64,000 bases of DNA. Origin: Nautilus pompilius (lineage: Eukaryota; Mollusca; Cephalopoda; Nautilida; Nautilidae). Numbering within the stretch: position 1 is the stretch's first letter; each line of letters opens with the position of its first letter. The notes under the pieces were generated by a model, which was given only the letters and a program-made list of their open reading frames with translations, was not told the DNA's origin and did no database searches. Below, one piece after another: positions 24,531 through 39,100 of this stretch. The stretch is from contig JACATO010000121.1 of assembly GCA_018389105.1 (NCBI GenBank), positions 1,766,001-1,830,000 of the forward strand, written 5' to 3'. The position numbers and the translations under genes are program-made.

Positions 24531-25635
24531 CTGTTCAAAAGTTTGGGTACATGGCATACTAGCAAAACGATTTAACCAACACAAAATTCATGTTAACAGT
24601 TAATCAAATGGAAAAAAAGATAGTTTGTAACTAATGAAATTTATCTAGAAATTTCTATATCTATGGAGTAGTTTATATCTATCACAGAGAGGGAGAATGC
24701 ATGCTGGCAGACTGCATTGTTTACTGCTAAACATGGAGGCAGGTACCCTTACAATACTGAGACTACTGAAGACAAGCAAGGCTACAATGTACTCCAGAGG
24801 CAGGGCTGGCTCATGGTCCTGGATAACCAGGTGGTCACCTTGGGTGCCATGTGATTGGGGAGCACCAAAAAACGAAGAGAAAAAACTTAAGTAAACATTA
24901 ATCTGATATGCAGTCAAAATGTTCAGGAGTGTATGGCTCTAACTGTTGTGGCAGGAGACAAGGAAAGTGTCATAGCGGTCAGCACTTGTAATATCTGTAA
25001 TAAATTCTTTATTCCTATATTTGTAATTTTTTATCATTATAAAAAAATATTAAATTGTTAAGTCTTAAGAGATCTTAAAGTCAATTTTCCCAGGGCACCA
25101 ACAACTCTAAGGTGACCCTGTCCAGAGGCATGCTATCCTATTGAGTTTACATTTGGTTGGTCAACAATTTATCTCACAACAAGACAATGATCCAAAACAC
25201 ACTTCTAAACTCTATCAGAATTAGTTATGCAAAAAAGGACAATGAAACAAGGCTCTCATTATCTTGGAATGGACACCACAATCACCGGTCTTAAACCCCA
25301 TTAAAATCACATGGGATAAAACAGATAGAGGAGGGGTGGGGGAAGATAAATCATCTTCAGCCCAACAGTTTTGGCAGTTCTTACAGGAGGCTTGGAATGT
25401 AGTATTGGAAGATTATCTCGTAAATTCAATTGAGAGACTGCCAAGAATCTGTCTGGCAGAGACTGCAGCAAAAGGAGGGATATTCTCATAAATCAAAATT
25501 ACTAGGTCATAAAAAATACATGTTTGATTATTGAACATGACATATTAATTGTTTCAATTATATTTATACGTTAGTAGATTACTTATCCAATAAAACACAA
25601 AGTTACTGCGGTCCACCCAAACTTTTGAGTGGTAG
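24531..25635 (+). mobile_element. Tc1-like element remnant, interrupted by a hAT-type insertion
   Basis: The termini are inverted repeats next to TA: CTGTTCAAAAGTTTGGG at the left and, read inward, CTACCACTCAAAAGTTTGGG at the right. Excluding the nested insertion it is about 780 bp. Coding traces on the plus strand include CAACAAGACAATGATCCAAA (QQDNDPK) near 25173 and a C-terminal open frame at 25264-25491 with SPVLNPIKITW and LLQEAW-like sequence. The catalytic Glu expected in the NPIE motif is Lys here. The copy at about 61.8-63.0 kb belongs to the same family. Confidence 0.88.
24801..25120. mobile_element. Non-autonomous hAT element (320 bp) nested in the Tc1 remnant
   Basis: This segment is bounded by the exact 8 bp repeat TCCAGAGG at 24793-24800 and 25121-25128. 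It begins CAGGGCTGG and ends GACCCTG, so both ends read inward as CAGGG, with further partial symmetry (GGTGGTCACCTTGGGTGCC near the left end against GGGCACCAACAACTCTAAGGTGACC near the right). These are hAT hallmarks. Removing the segment and one repeat restores continuity with the homologous Tc1 copy at 62 kb. It has no coding capacity. Confidence 0.9.
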
Positions 25636-25699
25636 TATATCTTTAAAGGGAATTGTTGTGTAAAATATGGTTACTTCTCTTTAAAAAGAAATTCCAATA

Positions 25700-27073
<1,374 letters not shown>

Positions 27074-27553
27074 TTACTGCTCCAAATTGAGAACTTCTGC
27101 CAGCAAAGGGTCTAACTGAGAGACATCCAGTGTTGAAGCAAGTCTAGAGTTAAACTCTCCCAAAGTTCGGACGTCTATCAGCTTTGTTAGTAATCGAGGA
27201 TACATGAATTTTGCTTTCTCTGAAGGATAAGTAGCCTCCAGGTAAATTTTGAGCCAATGGGCGTACTTCTCTTGAGCATTGCAAATGGTCACTTTGTCCA
27301 TCAGATTGGGTCGGTCTGAGGAAAACAGTTCTATGATGAGGAGGAGAATAAGAACAGTCTTGTCGAAACATGCTGTTTCATTGAGCGTTTTGATTAAGGT
27401 GATATGATCATCATATGTTTTCTGGCCTAAGGTGTCCTTAAGGATGCTGGAGTTCAGTGACTTCTGTTCAGAGTCTGTTTTGAACTTCCAGCTATTTTTT
27501 GAATTGTTAAAGCTCATAGCTGATCGCAAAATATAGATCTCCATGATTCCACC
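27074..27553 (-). CDS. NR1J: NR1J/HR96-like nuclear receptor, terminal exon with ligand-binding domain helices and AF-2
   Basis: The last coding exon has 159 codons plus stop. The acceptor is TTGTTCTAG|GGTGGA, and the join gives DQIALLK-GGIMEIYILRSAMS, the unbroken helix 4/5 core of the domain. The remainder follows the receptor fold: a DKTVLILLLIIELFSSDRP helix region, then the WLKIYLEATYPSE segment, then LLTKLIDVRTLGEFNSR before the C-terminal AF-2 helix. The protein ends DPLLAEVLNLEQ; the PLLAEVL helix with its conserved Glu is the coactivator-binding AF-2. Length and end point match a full NR1J ligand-binding domain, with no frameshift or stop. With the two upstream exons, 368 residues of the protein are visible. 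An in-frame ATG at 27544 is not the start, since the exon is internal to the fold. Confidence 0.94.
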   Translation of the reverse strand, partial: GGIMEIYILRSAMSFNNSKNSWKFKTDSEQKSLNSSILKDTLGQKTYDDHITLIKTLNETACFDKTVLILLLIIELFSSDRPNLMDKVTICNAQEKYAHWLKIYLEATYPSEKAKFMYPRLLTKLIDVRTLGEFNSRLASTLDVSQLDPLLAEVLNLEQ

Positions 27554-28804
27554 CTAGAACAACAGAAAACACAAAACAATAAAACATTTTAAAATAGTCA
27601 TTATACAATTCACTAAAATATTCATAAACTATGGTTTGACATATAAAAAAATTTGTATGAAAAAGAAAATTGCACCAAAGAAAGAAAAAAAAAATTTAAA
27701 AAAACTTTACATAGTTAACCCTCTACTCACCAGTAACTAAACCCACCTACATCAGCCACCCATAATGATTATTTAGAAAGATTTCATCAGCTTATGCTCA
27801 AAATCTTATGTCAAAATTTAGATGAAAACTTTTATTTAATTTTCTAGCAACAAAACACAACAGAATTCATATCAAATAAAATGTTCATTTTAAAGCAAAT
27901 TTCAACTTTAGCATGTATGCAAATTAAGATACTTTGAAGAATGTTTCCACATGCACACACACTCACACAGAATACAAAACATTGAAGATGATACACACAA
28001 CAACACAAACTAAAATCTGCAACCTAGTTTGTAAGTTTTTAAGGAGACATCATACAAAATATAGCAATAATATGATATGTAAATCTTTCACATCCCCATT
28101 TGCAGATTTCTTTTTTCCTGAGATATATTTCTAAAGAAATTAAAAATAAAATACACAAGTTATTAGATGGAAAAAGGGAAATCTTACTTGTGTTAGTTTT
28201 GTTTCCCACTCTCCTTGCTACTAAACTGAACAATTTTCTATGAATTTACCTGTTGTTCACAATTATTTATTGAAGAGTAACTAGGTTAAAAGCACAAAGA
28301 AATTATATTTTTCTTTAAGTGTATTAGTATATTTTTATTTCATTTTCTTTTATTTTTTTATAAAAATCTTAAACAAGTAGAATAGTGAATTCTAAAATTA
28401 GTACTAAGTCAATATGATTAGATTTTTAACTGATGAATATTTAAAAAAATATCAAGAGCAAATGTTCATAATATAAACAAATCTGTTAATAATGTTTAAT
28501 TCATCATCTTTTTTTTGAAGGATATAAATTCACAAAACTCCAAGTTTTTTTTAAAAAAAAAGTCAACTCAATTCTTCATTAATATAACCATCCATGGAAA
28601 CCTGTAGTAATAACTATAATTTGACTTCTGTTTTATTTTTTTCTATGAACATAATTATGTCTATACAGTGTGATCAGCTTATAAATTAGAAAGGAAGGAT
28701 AAAAAATTAGATAAAAAGAATTATCTTCTGTAACTTCAAGGATAGTGCCATAGTGTGAAATTTCAAGTATAAGATTGCAAACAAATCTTTGCTTTTAGCT
28801 ATAC

Positions 28805-28880
28805 TAGGGACATTCAAATAAGACCTGGCATGATACCATTATGATAGTGATGTTTCAGCCAAATTTCATTTGAATATATA
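28805..28880. repeat. Short inverted-repeat element, copy C
   Basis: About 76 bp: TAGGGACATTCAAATAAGAC at the left, centre GATACCATTATGATAGTGAT, right CAGCCAAATTTCATTTGAAT. It is in the large receptor intron. Confidence 0.82.
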
Positions 28881-31800
28881 CATACATTCAAAATGCATTT
28901 TTGTAGTTATGAATCCCTCTAGTACTTTATATTTAAAAAAACAAACCATCTGCCTACATCACTTGCATCTTAGCAAAAAAAAATTGCTATAAGCACAAAG
29001 CATAAGTTACTTATTTAGATTTTAACGCCAAATAAATATGGCATTTATAATTTTCATAAAGAGATATGTAAAGTGTCAAAATTGATGAAACTTCTTCTCT
29101 ACTGTAGAGTCATAAAAACAATGTCTAGGCCATAGAGGAGAGATCAAGTTTCTTTCATGGATCCCTGTATAGAGATTATGTAATCTCTTTTTCCCCCCTT
29201 GGTATCAGAATACAGAAAAACCAGCTTATTTGGATAGATAAGTTAATCGGATACATTTAAAAAAAGTACTGAATGATTGATTTCAAAGCATGTGCACACC
29301 TACATGGAAAGTTGAAAGTTTCCCTGCTCATTATAAGTAATTAAACACAATGTTTAAATATTTATCATCAGGTACGCAAACAGACAGACAAATACAAAGC
29401 ATTGGTTTTTGTAAACTGCTTTGTCGTGATGACCATCTTTCAGCTCTAAAAAAGCCAAACATATTCATGCATAGATATAAAGTCAGCCAACTGTTATTTA
29501 AAAATAAACTGCAACATATTTTTTTTAAAAAGCAGAGGTAGCTAAGAGATGGGCAGCATCCATAGGAGAGTTTAACTGCTTCGTGAGATTGTGAATAATA
29601 TGTAGTCTTAATGTTGGAAAAGTGGTTGAGATTAAGGGGCAGTTAGTTTTAAACTCTTTTAAGCAGATGTTTCTAATACTGCAGTTCATTTCCTGTCATC
29701 TTCAAGTAACTTTCAAGTAAGCCTTTTTTGTGATGTAACTTTTAGCTTCTAACATTGCATATCTTCTAAACATAAAAAAGGGAGCAAAATAATGAATAAT
29801 AAGTAAAATAATGTTATATTAATGATTTTTCTAAAGTGCTTATTTCTCTAAATTGTCAGGTTAACTGTTTATTTAATGTATAGATGTCTATAGTTGATGT
29901 TGATGCAGACGTTTGACTTTTGAAAAATATCATTTGGCTCCAGACAAACATGAACAGAATGCATGCCAACAATTATTACCTGACACATGAAAGCCTATAC
30001 TTATATCATTAGCAGAGATGCCAGATCTGCTACACATCTTTTAAAAAATAGAGGAGCTTATTTTCAGCAATTCTAATCCATTTGTGAGAATACTTTCAAT
30101 AATAGGAAATACATGAAAATAAACTAGATTCACTTAAGCGCCATTTTTCATTAATATAATATTTAAAATATACAATTCAAAAGGAATATTGCAAGTAATT
30201 CACAAATATATACCTTAATAATATGGTGGATAATAGGTCTAAATAAACTACTTAACTCTCTGTATGCCATGCCAGTTTTTACATTAATTATACCACTTGG
30301 GGGGGGGGGAATGCATCCTAGCCTAACAGCACTAGATTACTGATGAATTGGTTGCATATTTAGTAAAATATAGTTCTAAATATAGTCGTAATGCAAAACA
30401 TGGGGTTTGCATTATTTTGATTTGTTGTTACAAGAATTATGTTAATTGGAAAGGTACAGTACTATGTCTTTCAGCCCCTGTGTCTCAATCTGTGCTGAGT
30501 AATATAGATTTGAAGGTTAGTCAGGTGCAAATCCACCCCTACGTGGCCTGAAGGGTTATATTTTCATCAGCCTGTGAACTGTTACAGTGCAATGCCATGC
30601 TATACCCATGAAATTTTACAGAACTGTTCACACCAAAAAAGTGAAGCAGGCAAATGTCATTGATGTTTGTGGGTCATAAAAAATCGTATACATGAAACGT
30701 CATATTAAATATACTTATCCATACTGTTACAGCAGAATTTTAAAATATCTAATTCAGGAAGATTCTCAAATGCTGCACAATCTCTGCTGGTAGAAATCCT
30801 AACCAAGTGACAAATGACTTTGATTATAGTTACCTGCAAGAGGTACTAGGGGTTCAAGTAAATAGAATATTTTAGATATAAAATTTCTAATTTAATGATT
30901 GTATGTTTTAAAATTTTAATATATTCCATAAGATTTCAGATGACAAAATAATTCTAAATCTATTTGTAATAATGTCAATTAACTTCAGTTTAATTAAACA
31001 TGAATATCTGAGTATCATTCGCTGGCATCATGGTGTTCAATCAAAATAAAATATCTGAATAAATAATGCAAATAATTTAAGGGAATGTATCACTGTTTAT
31101 TAACAGTTTGAGACCCTTCGCAGAGCATTTCTGTGTATCTATGGGACCTCAGAGAGTTAGCACATTTAGGTTAATCATTAACTTTAATCATTTTTTTGTA
31201 ATAAACATTTTAGTATTAATAGCATTAATATATTACTACTATTACTAAGGTTTTTGATAAATTAACACTAATTAAGAAAAAACTTTCCTTTTGCTACATA
31301 GTAAAAAACATGCAACCTTCTTAGTAATTCCGTTTAAAGTTTGAGAGTAAAGATCTGCATTACTTTGATTATCATAAAAAATATTGAACAATATATATAT
31401 ATATCATAAGTCATACTGAGAAATCTTGAATCTGGGTATATATTACTGAATACTGCATTCCTAATATATAGTAAATTTAATTTTAAAAAAAATTTGGTCA
31501 ACACAGGAAATTCACAAAAAAGTGAACAGTTTGGCATCTCTGCATTTGTTGTTAATCTTTGAAATAGTCTCATGTGATGAAGATATTCATTAACCACCAT
31601 ATTATGGTTCAAGTCATGAAACTCATTAGCTTCTCTGCAAATGAGCATGCGGTCTAAAAAAGTTGCTGCCACAGCTTTCTATGCATTTCATTTGTTTTGT
31701 AATTCCATCACTCTGGAAGAGAAAGTACTGAACTAATTTACTTTTTGTGTAATCCATGGAAAAATACAAAACAAAAAATAACCCCAATTTAGTTAGAATT

Positions 31801-32468
31801 TAAACACTTTGCTGTCCTATTCATGTGTTGGTGATACAGGTTGACTAACTACCTATTTAATCTATCTGACCAGCGGTCTAGCCAAGTAAAAGTCCACCGT
31901 GTTTGCTCACAGTTTATGCAGGAAAGTCAGGCTGCGAACAATCGTCAAGAACACCTGACTTGTTGCTGATATACCAGCAACAGTAACACACCACTATCAG
32001 GGTTAGGGCGCATTCTAGACAGAACAACAACAACAACAACAAAAGAAAAATAAAATTTTCAAGAAGGTGGCTGATTAATTTGGGCAGCCACAACCAGTCT
32101 GCATGCAAGATACACGCGTTTGCTTTTCCTTAGTGCGCTAATGAAATGCAAACAGAGGGAAATAAGGACACATCGCTAATAAAGGACACATGTTTATACG
32201 AATGTGGGTGAGAGTCATAATCATAGGACGTGATTTAAAAAAAAGTTGTTTTAATCTTGTGGTGAATTTGAAATTACAAAAAGTCAACAAAATTAAAATG
32301 ACAGAACATTTTGCAAGTTATGTTACTCATTAATCGCATTTATTTCATAAAAAAAGTTGTCCTTTTTTTTTTTTAATGCTATGGACTATAAAATGGGTGC
32401 ACCAGTAACTGAGGCCTGGTGTCAGGTGACGCCCCAGTGGATTTTAGTAATGTAAATAGGTGGGTGCT

Positions 32469-32494
32469 TGTGTGTGTGTGTGTGTGTGTGTGTG
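32469..32494. repeat. (TG)n microsatellite
   Basis: About 13 TG dinucleotides inside the large receptor intron. Confidence 0.95.
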
Positions 32495-35400
32495 GATGGC
32501 TCCCTGGGAAGATGGGATGATGTCTACTGCATATTTATCTGTGTAAAGCTTTAAATCAAAACCTGGAATATATATATTTGCACAAAAATTTAAGATCTCA
32601 AGAAAACATCAGAACAACTCACCCCACCCCCACCCCCAAAATGAAGTGTTGCTTTCCCATAGAATCCACATCTATAGGAACGCACTATCTGAATGATAGT
32701 GATACTATGTTCTATAATTATCTGAAAAGAAAGTGGCAAAAAAAATTATAATGTTCATTTTAGACTGCTCAATATTTATCCTATATACTTTCCTTTTCTT
32801 TTGTCAAACCATATCAGAAACTTGTTCAAGTTGATCAGTCAAGCTGAAATTCCAAAATTGCAGTCCACCTAATTAGGAAACTGTTTCTAGTGCTTTCTCA
32901 AAATAATTACCTCAAAAGTTAACTAATCAATGATTTCTAAGAAAGATGTGGCTCTTCAAAGCTTTATTGCTATGAGAAGATAAAAGAATTTATACAAGGC
33001 CTAGCCCAGGAAGGGAAAAAATATAACCATATTAATTTGATTTTTTAAAAATGGTTTACAATGTTGTTATCAATAACTACTACTGGTAATTTATGCCAGT
33101 TATTTTTCTGTGGTTAATGATCTTTTCACATGTGAAGCTGTTAATAATCTTAGCTAATTTACAATTATGGTCACAAAATATTTTTAGATGTACACAGATG
33201 AAAGAATTTGACTAGTCAAAAGTCACAAAATTTGGACAATCAGTGATTAGATTGCTGGATAGCAAGGCTGAGGGTCTGGGCTCAATTCTTGGTCTTGGTT
33301 AGCTAAGTTTGGCATCCCTCTCCATCATGTTTTTCTTCTCACACTTCACCAGCTGGCCATATTGGTATCCTCCAGACATACTATATTTTTAGATGTAGAA
33401 GGAAACTAGAGTTATAGTAGAGATTTTCTTGCAAGATTCAAAATTTCTGAGGCCTCTCATGATCTCTGGTGGATAACTATAGCACCACACTACCCAAGCA
33501 AGATTGTCTCCAATGCAGAGAAGTTATCTCCATTGTTGAGACAAGTGTGTGACACATTGACAACAACACATAAAACCTTCATCAGATCTCTTCTCAAACT
33601 GCTAAATATCCACATTCTTAATCTTTTTAAAACCTGCATAATGATTTCTGCATATAAGGCATCCATCAAAGAAACCCCCTGGTGTCAGTTTCCTCAAAAC
33701 CAAGTGGAGGAGAACAGGGTACAGAGGTCAGCTTCATGCCAATATCCACATGAGGGAAATTAAAATTTTTAATCATTCTGAGCATATAATTAAAGCCTAG
33801 AAAACACTCTTAGAAATGTAAGCCGAATTCTGAATTATTTCTAATAAACTAAAATGCTTTCTGATTTTTTAATGTAAGATACTGTCTGTTATAAACCATA
33901 AATTTTCTCACTTTTGGCAAAATCTTAAAAAGATTAGCTAAGTAGCATGCTGTCACTTGGAGGCCAAAACATATGACAGAAAGTTATAGCAGTGCATATT
34001 ATAATGGCATACTGTAAACTTCATATAAATGAATTCAAACCGTCTCCCCAAAAAAGTGATAGAAAAGAATTAGAAAATATTCATAAACAATCTAAAATGT
34101 TCACTAAGTTCCCAGGTATGAATCAATTTCAGAAAATTTCTTCCCTTTTGGGTAACAAGTTCTGCAAGCCTTGTACAGTAAAACATAGGATAATGGTGCC
34201 AGTAGCTGTCTTTCATTATTACAAACAAGAATTGGCAATAAAAATGTTACAAATTCTTTTCCATAATATTCAATTTTAGTTTGGATTAAATTATAAAAAA
34301 AAATGTTTGACTAGTTTAATATTACTGCTACTGTAAAAGAGTGCCACAAAAAAGTAACCATGTTTTACAAACTTACTGATAATATAGAGGGTTCATAGAA
34401 AAGAGATTAAGGTTTATTAACTATTTAACTATATCAAATAGAACAAAAACAACAACTGTATTACAAAGTCATGTGTTTAGTTTATCAGTAATGCAATGAT
34501 AGACTTCTACTAGCTGCCATCTTCAGTGACACAGGGTTCAATTCTATCTGTTGAACATATCCTTCAGCTATCAAGGTATTATGTGACTGATAAACTACTT
34601 TGATGATGCAAATTTACTTCCAAAATATTATGAACTGTTGAAAAAATAATACTCAATTCTCACAAGGCACAGTGATGTAATTTCCAATAATTGTGGGTTT
34701 CTAAAATCTTTACAGCTGCGAACGGCCTCTTTACAAGTGCCTGGATACCTTAGGGTCTCCAATCATTCTTCATCCAACTCCTAATGAAGTTGTTAGGTAT
34801 TGGATTCTTGTTATAATGTGCTCTAGATTCTAATTTTACTGCAGTAATAAACTTCAGTTCAAGATACAGTTAACATTCTTGATAATTGCCATTTTGGTTT
34901 CATAACAGTCTGAACAAAACAAAACAAAAAATTAATAAAAACTTTAAGAACATGGTGTTGTGACAATTTTTTTCTATCTTGTGTAGTTATAGACTTTTAA
35001 AAAATTGCTGCTATGACTAAATGAAAAGTCATCTTTAATGTCATAAAGAGCCAAAAGATCATCTTTATATGACATTTAATGACAGAAAGTAAACATCTTG
35101 TAAAAATCGTATATAGTCTTTTGATTCTTTATACCAGCCACTAAGGTGCCTAACCATTTAAAACACTGTTTTGTAAATATTAAACTGGTTTTAAATCCAC
35201 AGAATTTGCATGGAGTCTCCAGGTTTTTTTTCTGAGACAGTTAACAGTGTTCTTTGATACTAAGTTATGATAAATAATACTGCTTAGAAATCCAAGGTAT
35301 GTTTCTGATTGTTGTGTTGATCGCATTCATTTGAGTCATGATTAAACCTGGAATTCTTGTTGAATGATGCCAAATCATACATGGAATGACTGTCATCCAC

Positions 35401-37980
35401 TCTGCATTTGCAACCAAAGGGAAAATGCAATTCCACCATGGCCAGCTAACACCACATCCTTGTTGAATATATGAGGAGAGATGGATGGACATCTTTTGTA
35501 CAACACCTTACTCAATCACCTGGAATTTAGTGCATGGAAAAATATCTCAGAAAAATTTTATTATGTGATTGAACCAGCCAATGCATTTACATCTGAAAGC
35601 TTGTATCCATGCAAAAACAGGTAAAAATTAATTAGTGAGATAAACAAAGTCAAGAATAAAACACTGAAATCCCAAATGAAATAGGAAAAAAAAAGGTTTG
35701 TGTGTGTGTCTTGTGCATATGAGATAGGATCCCTCTCTGTACATGCTTAGATAATGACCAAGAAATACATTCACAATTTTATAGGAGACTCTTCTATGCA
35801 TCTATCTATCCATCCCTTTTACCTAACTTTAGAGTGTGAGAAAAAATGATATAAAAATATGCTTTTGTATTTCTTATGCTGTTAAGTATGTATTTTAAAG
35901 TTCTGTTATGAAACATTTAATGGAAAGGATGAAAATGGAATTGAAAGCTTTAGAATTTAAAAGTATTTTACCATTAAAAAAGTATGCTCTGTAAAACAAA
36001 ATTCCCATTTTACATATATCAGGTCCGCTCAATCCTCCCAATAAGAGTTTTTAGTGTTCCACCAGTTATAGGTGTGATGGTTTTTAGTTGAATTATTTTA
36101 CTAAATATAACATTTTTGTTGTTTATTTAAAAGTCCAAAGTCATTGGATAAATTCAAAAACTATGCTTTTCCACTCTGCAGATATTGGCCAGAACTAGCT
36201 ACATAATCCATGGGCACCAAGCTGGATCAGCAACAAACAGTAAGAAAAAATTGCAAACACGAAAAGTACATTTTAGCACAAAAAGCTGTGTGTAGATGGT
36301 AAGTATCTTTTGTTTGAGCAATGTGGTCAGAGACTTGACAATCCACGGTTATAATGATGTTTGTAAATTTCACCTGGCTGTATGGGTGATGTAAACTTAT
36401 CTGATGTACAACTATTCTAAGTTGATACAATGCATAAAAAATGTTTAATAATAAAAGAAGCAATCTACAGTTGGTATTACATTTTTTTGAAAGTAAAATT
36501 CAAAAGTTAAACAATTTCAATGACACGACATCTTTCTGACTGGCATCATTAAAAGATAGATTTAATAAAGATGGTATAATAAGTAGCATATTGCAAATGT
36601 AAAGCAAAACTAAGTAGTGTGGGATGAGAAAACTTCAGGTTTTTATGTACTAAACAGTGTATGACAAACTGTCATTGTCAAAAAATAAATATAACAAAAA
36701 AACTAGTAACATCAAGAAATTTTCTTAAATCTTGAATGATCTTTTGTCAGACTCAAAGCATGTATAGCATTGTATAAAACAGGAAAATTCAGATTAAAAA
36801 AAAATTAATAGCATGCAAAGAGGTAGGAAACTTATATGTCCTTGTAAACATGAAGTATTTGTAATTAATTTTAAAACATTTACTGACTTAAAGCTTACAA
36901 CCAAATGCAGATTATTATTATTATAATTATCATTTGCCTTTTGATTCATTTTGGTTGTATTTAAAAAAGAAAACTTTATTGCATTAATTATTAATTTCCT
37001 TTAATAAACTAAGGCTAGAAAAAAACTAGCAATGAAAGTCCAAGAAGCCACAAGAAAAATAGTTGGGTGCTCTGAACTATGAGTAGACAATGTCAAACGC
37101 AGATGTTGATCCTATTGGTACTCGCCTCACAAATAAGCATCAACAGTTTACAGTATAATTTGTGTGCTGTGTAATGCGTATTAGGTTTATCACCAATAAG
37201 TGATTTAACCAAAATATTAAAATAAATAACCAATAAATAAAAAATAAGCAACTAAGTTCATTGCAATGATTCACTTGGCTTATTAGGTCATTCACACTAT
37301 AAAATGGATTTATTTATTCATTTATGCCCTGGACCAACTGCATGTAATTTGTCATAACCAGTGAATACCTATTATATATAAGTATGCCATTCTATTGCCA
37401 AACAGATGTGAATATTCATTTGATCTCAAACTGCAAACAAAATATAGTAGGATATTCATTTATTCAAAGTAATGACTATAAACTCTCACTGTAAATACTT
37501 CTAACCAAATATAAGTGTTTTGCATCACTTTTTCTTTGTATTCTTGATTTTGAAATGCCATTTTCATACATATTCCATCAAGTTTTGAGTAAGTCACATA
37601 TGTGATTTTGCATATAAAATGAACCAATTTTTTGAGCTAAGAACTAAATGTTAAGAACCCCTCACAAAACACTGTTATAATGTGTTGAAAAATGAACAGA
37701 CAAGAAAATAAGAATTTAATTCATTCATTTTCTTGGCAACTTTATTGCTGCTTATAAAGAGTTATATATATATATATATATTTTAGAATACTTCTGACCA
37801 AATTCTCTACAATTCAAAGAATATTTTTACTGCATCAGCTGATGAATTCCACTTTTAAACATATTCTTTATATTTTGGTTTCCATTAATATGTATGGTAG
37901 TAGCAAATCTGTCAGATGGAACTTTTGATGACAGTATAAAATTCTCTACAAATATACATCCAAGAAATTTCCTTTCAAAA

Positions 37981-39100
37981 TACAGTGCTAGTCAAAACTA
38001 TTTGACCACTTTAAAAATAATCATTTAATACAAAATATAATTAAACAAATTATGTTGCGGTAAAAGTCATAGCATATATATATATATATATCAATAGCTA
38101 AGAAATTTGAAACCATAAAATTGAAATAGCCTTGACTAGATCAAAATTGCGATTACAAAGAAATAAACAGCATCTTTCTTTAAATGTTATATAATATGCA
38201 AGTTGGAATTCTTAAAAATTTTGTTTGTTTATCCACATTATATATATAGAGCTGTACCATAAACAGCAGTGGGGGTAAATGCTCTGAATTGGAATAAAGA
38301 GGATGAAGATTTCCATAGAAGATAAACTGAGATGATCAGTTAATACAAAGACAGGGCTTTGGGAAAAATAGAATCTAGAGAAAGTGAAGATAGGATATCA
38401 TAAAGGCAAGCCAGGTATAAAGTTTTTTTTGTTCATATTATCAAGAATTTCAAATTAACTGGCAAGATGCAAAATTAATATGAATATGATTAAAGGAGAG
38501 CTACCATTGCCCATCAAGACCACCAACATGTGAAAGTTTCCAGCCTGTGCAGTTGTTTCTAGACATCACATGATCTCACAAATCAGCTGAATAAGTCTAG
38601 AAAATCTTCCAATCAACAGTAGCCATAAGACAAAAAAGCAGCTTGACATGGCATAGATGATATCTGAAAAAGCTCTTCTAAAGCCATGTCATGTAACAGC
38701 AAACCTAAAATAGGCCAAGAACCACAGGAAATGTATTTGTGAGCAGTGGAAAACTGTCCTCTAGAAACTAGATCAAACTATGTTGTCCTTACTGTGAATT
38801 TATTATGATGGGATCAGAAATCTAAAAATAGATGAGAAAATTTATCAAGACATTCCTGTTCACTATGCTATCACCAATGGACTTAAAATGGTTAAAATAT
38901 CCCATCCACACCAAAATCACAAAGACCTAAAACATATTTATAATCTTTACAGGGGTTAAAAAGGTGGCAGAAAGTATTTTAATAATTATGGAGTGGCCCA
39001 TTGTCAATTATCATCTAAAATATGTTGAAAATATTTGTGACCACTTGGACACCAAACATGAAGATGATGTGAATCTTTCTGAAGAAAAACTTTGACCAAA
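37981..39100 (+). mobile_element. Tc1-like element remnant
   Basis: The left end, TACAGTGCTAGTCAAAACTA followed by TTTGACCACTTT, has the layout of a Tc1 terminus next to TA. Downstream plus-strand sequence is heavily eroded but contains IMEWP near 38985 followed by VENICDHLDTKHEDD, which resembles the Tc1 C-terminal MEWPxxSPDLNPIEN region with the middle lost. The right end was not found. It lies in the 12.9 kb receptor intron. Confidence 0.45.

Noticed and set aside
33245..33380. Possible tRNA-derived SINE (GGATAGCAAGG then GGGCTCAATTCTTGG)
   Set aside because: The box A and box B spacing is too short, the boxes are weak, there is no tail, and no second copy is in the window.
35265..35492. 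75-residue minus-strand frame MSIHLSSYIQQGCGVSW as a transposase catalytic block
   Set aside because: Only QQ-G-type similarity; no other transposase motif in order and no ends, so it could not be supported.
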